Shown one piece after another: positions 6,579-6,742 of a stretch of DNA of 6,742 nt. The position numbers and the translations under genes were made by a program. Every line of letters begins with the position of its first letter. Within the stretch, counting starts at the first letter, position 1. Under the pieces are notes generated by a model. That model did no database searches. It was not told the DNA's origin and saw only the letters and a program-made list of their open reading frames with translations. This DNA is from Clostridia bacterium (GTDB lineage: Bacteria; Bacillota_A; Clostridia; Peptostreptococcales; JAAYPU01): contig JAKSCF010000106.1 of NCBI GenBank assembly GCA_022360735.1, forward strand, positions 1 through 6,742, written 5' to 3'.

Positions 6579-6742
6579 TTATTTTGATTTTAAATAGTTG
6601 ATTTTGCCTCCTGCAAGAATCATAGCTAGTTCCATTTCTGATAAATTAGCTTTTACATTGTACTGTGAATTTTTAGTTTTATTGGTAACCGTTATTTGGG
6701 GACCTCAAATCAAAACCAAGAGAACGATAACAGTAGCAATCT
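6579..6742 (-). pseudogene. C-terminal end of an aconitase/LeuD-type small (swivel) subunit, frameshifted and cut by the window edge
   Basis: The last 41 codons before TAA (6579-6581) read ITVTNKTKNSQYNVKANLSE then MELAMILAGGKINYLKSK. This fits the ending of isopropylmalate dehydratase/aconitase small subunits, whose tails carry a G-x-I-x-N-x-T-G-K-x-Y-like strand and close with ILEAGGLxxYxK. Going upstream, the frame meets an in-frame TGA (6705-6707). One extra base in the plus-strand run TTTGGGG (6695-6701) would join the tail to the other frame, giving GFDLRSPKITV, which matches the family pattern VDLxTGxI in length and character. So there is either a one-base deletion or a sequencing error. 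Only about 55 residues' worth is inside the window, so the family call rests on the tail and on context: it precedes the dehydrogenase by 16 bases on the same strand, as expected for an aconitase-type hydratase partner. If the shift is an error, this is an intact gene. Confidence 0.6.

Noticed and set aside
6602..6742. A separate small membrane peptide from the hydrophobic stretch IATVIVLLVLI before the TGA at 6705
   Set aside because: It has no start or ribosome binding site in view, is cut by the window edge, and is better explained as an out-of-frame reading of the frameshifted LeuD-like gene.

Overview
The window looks like a piece of an ordinary chromosome from a low-G+C Gram-positive bacterium, most likely a clostridial Bacillota. 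The signs are A/T-rich DNA, strong GAGG-type ribosome binding sites at every start, a textbook CtsR operator, and an isocitrate/isopropylmalate dehydrogenase of a type I associate with Clostridia. The assignment rests on family recognition and sequence style, not on a database search.

Layout. Positions 44-3609 (minus strand) hold a two-gene heat-shock operon: a class B (zinc-finger-less, CbpA/DnaJ-like) J-domain co-chaperone, then clpB 17 bases downstream. Its promoter (TTGATT-17 bp-TATAAT) lies at 3658-3686. A perfect match to the CtsR consensus sits at 3632-3648, at and just after the expected transcription start. The 282-base divergent intergenic region (3610-3891) also carries the promoter of a rightward gene, 3892-4680, for a double-module VOC/glyoxalase-fold protein whose usual metal ligands are mostly replaced. 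That gene ends in a symmetrical terminator hairpin (4681-4712), which also serves the converging operon from the other side.

The right third (minus strand) reads, in transcription order: the frameshifted C-terminal end of an aconitase/LeuD-type swivel (small) subunit at the window edge, an isocitrate dehydrogenase-like enzyme with an unusual N-terminal extension and an enlarged substrate loop, and an FCD-family GntR regulator. Spacings of 16 and 21 bases suggest one operon. An aconitase-like hydratase plus isocitrate dehydrogenase would convert citrate towards 2-oxoglutarate, with the GntR/FCD protein as the likely local carboxylate-sensing regulator.

I see no mobile element, CRISPR array, tRNA, rRNA or evident novel defence system. 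The points worth a second look are the CtsR-controlled class B J-protein/ClpB pair, the related TAGTTGG-type repeats that run into the stop codons of both chaperone genes, an 11-base element shared by the two divergent promoters, the ligand-poor VOC protein, the modified dehydrogenase loop, and the frameshift in the LeuD-like fragment.
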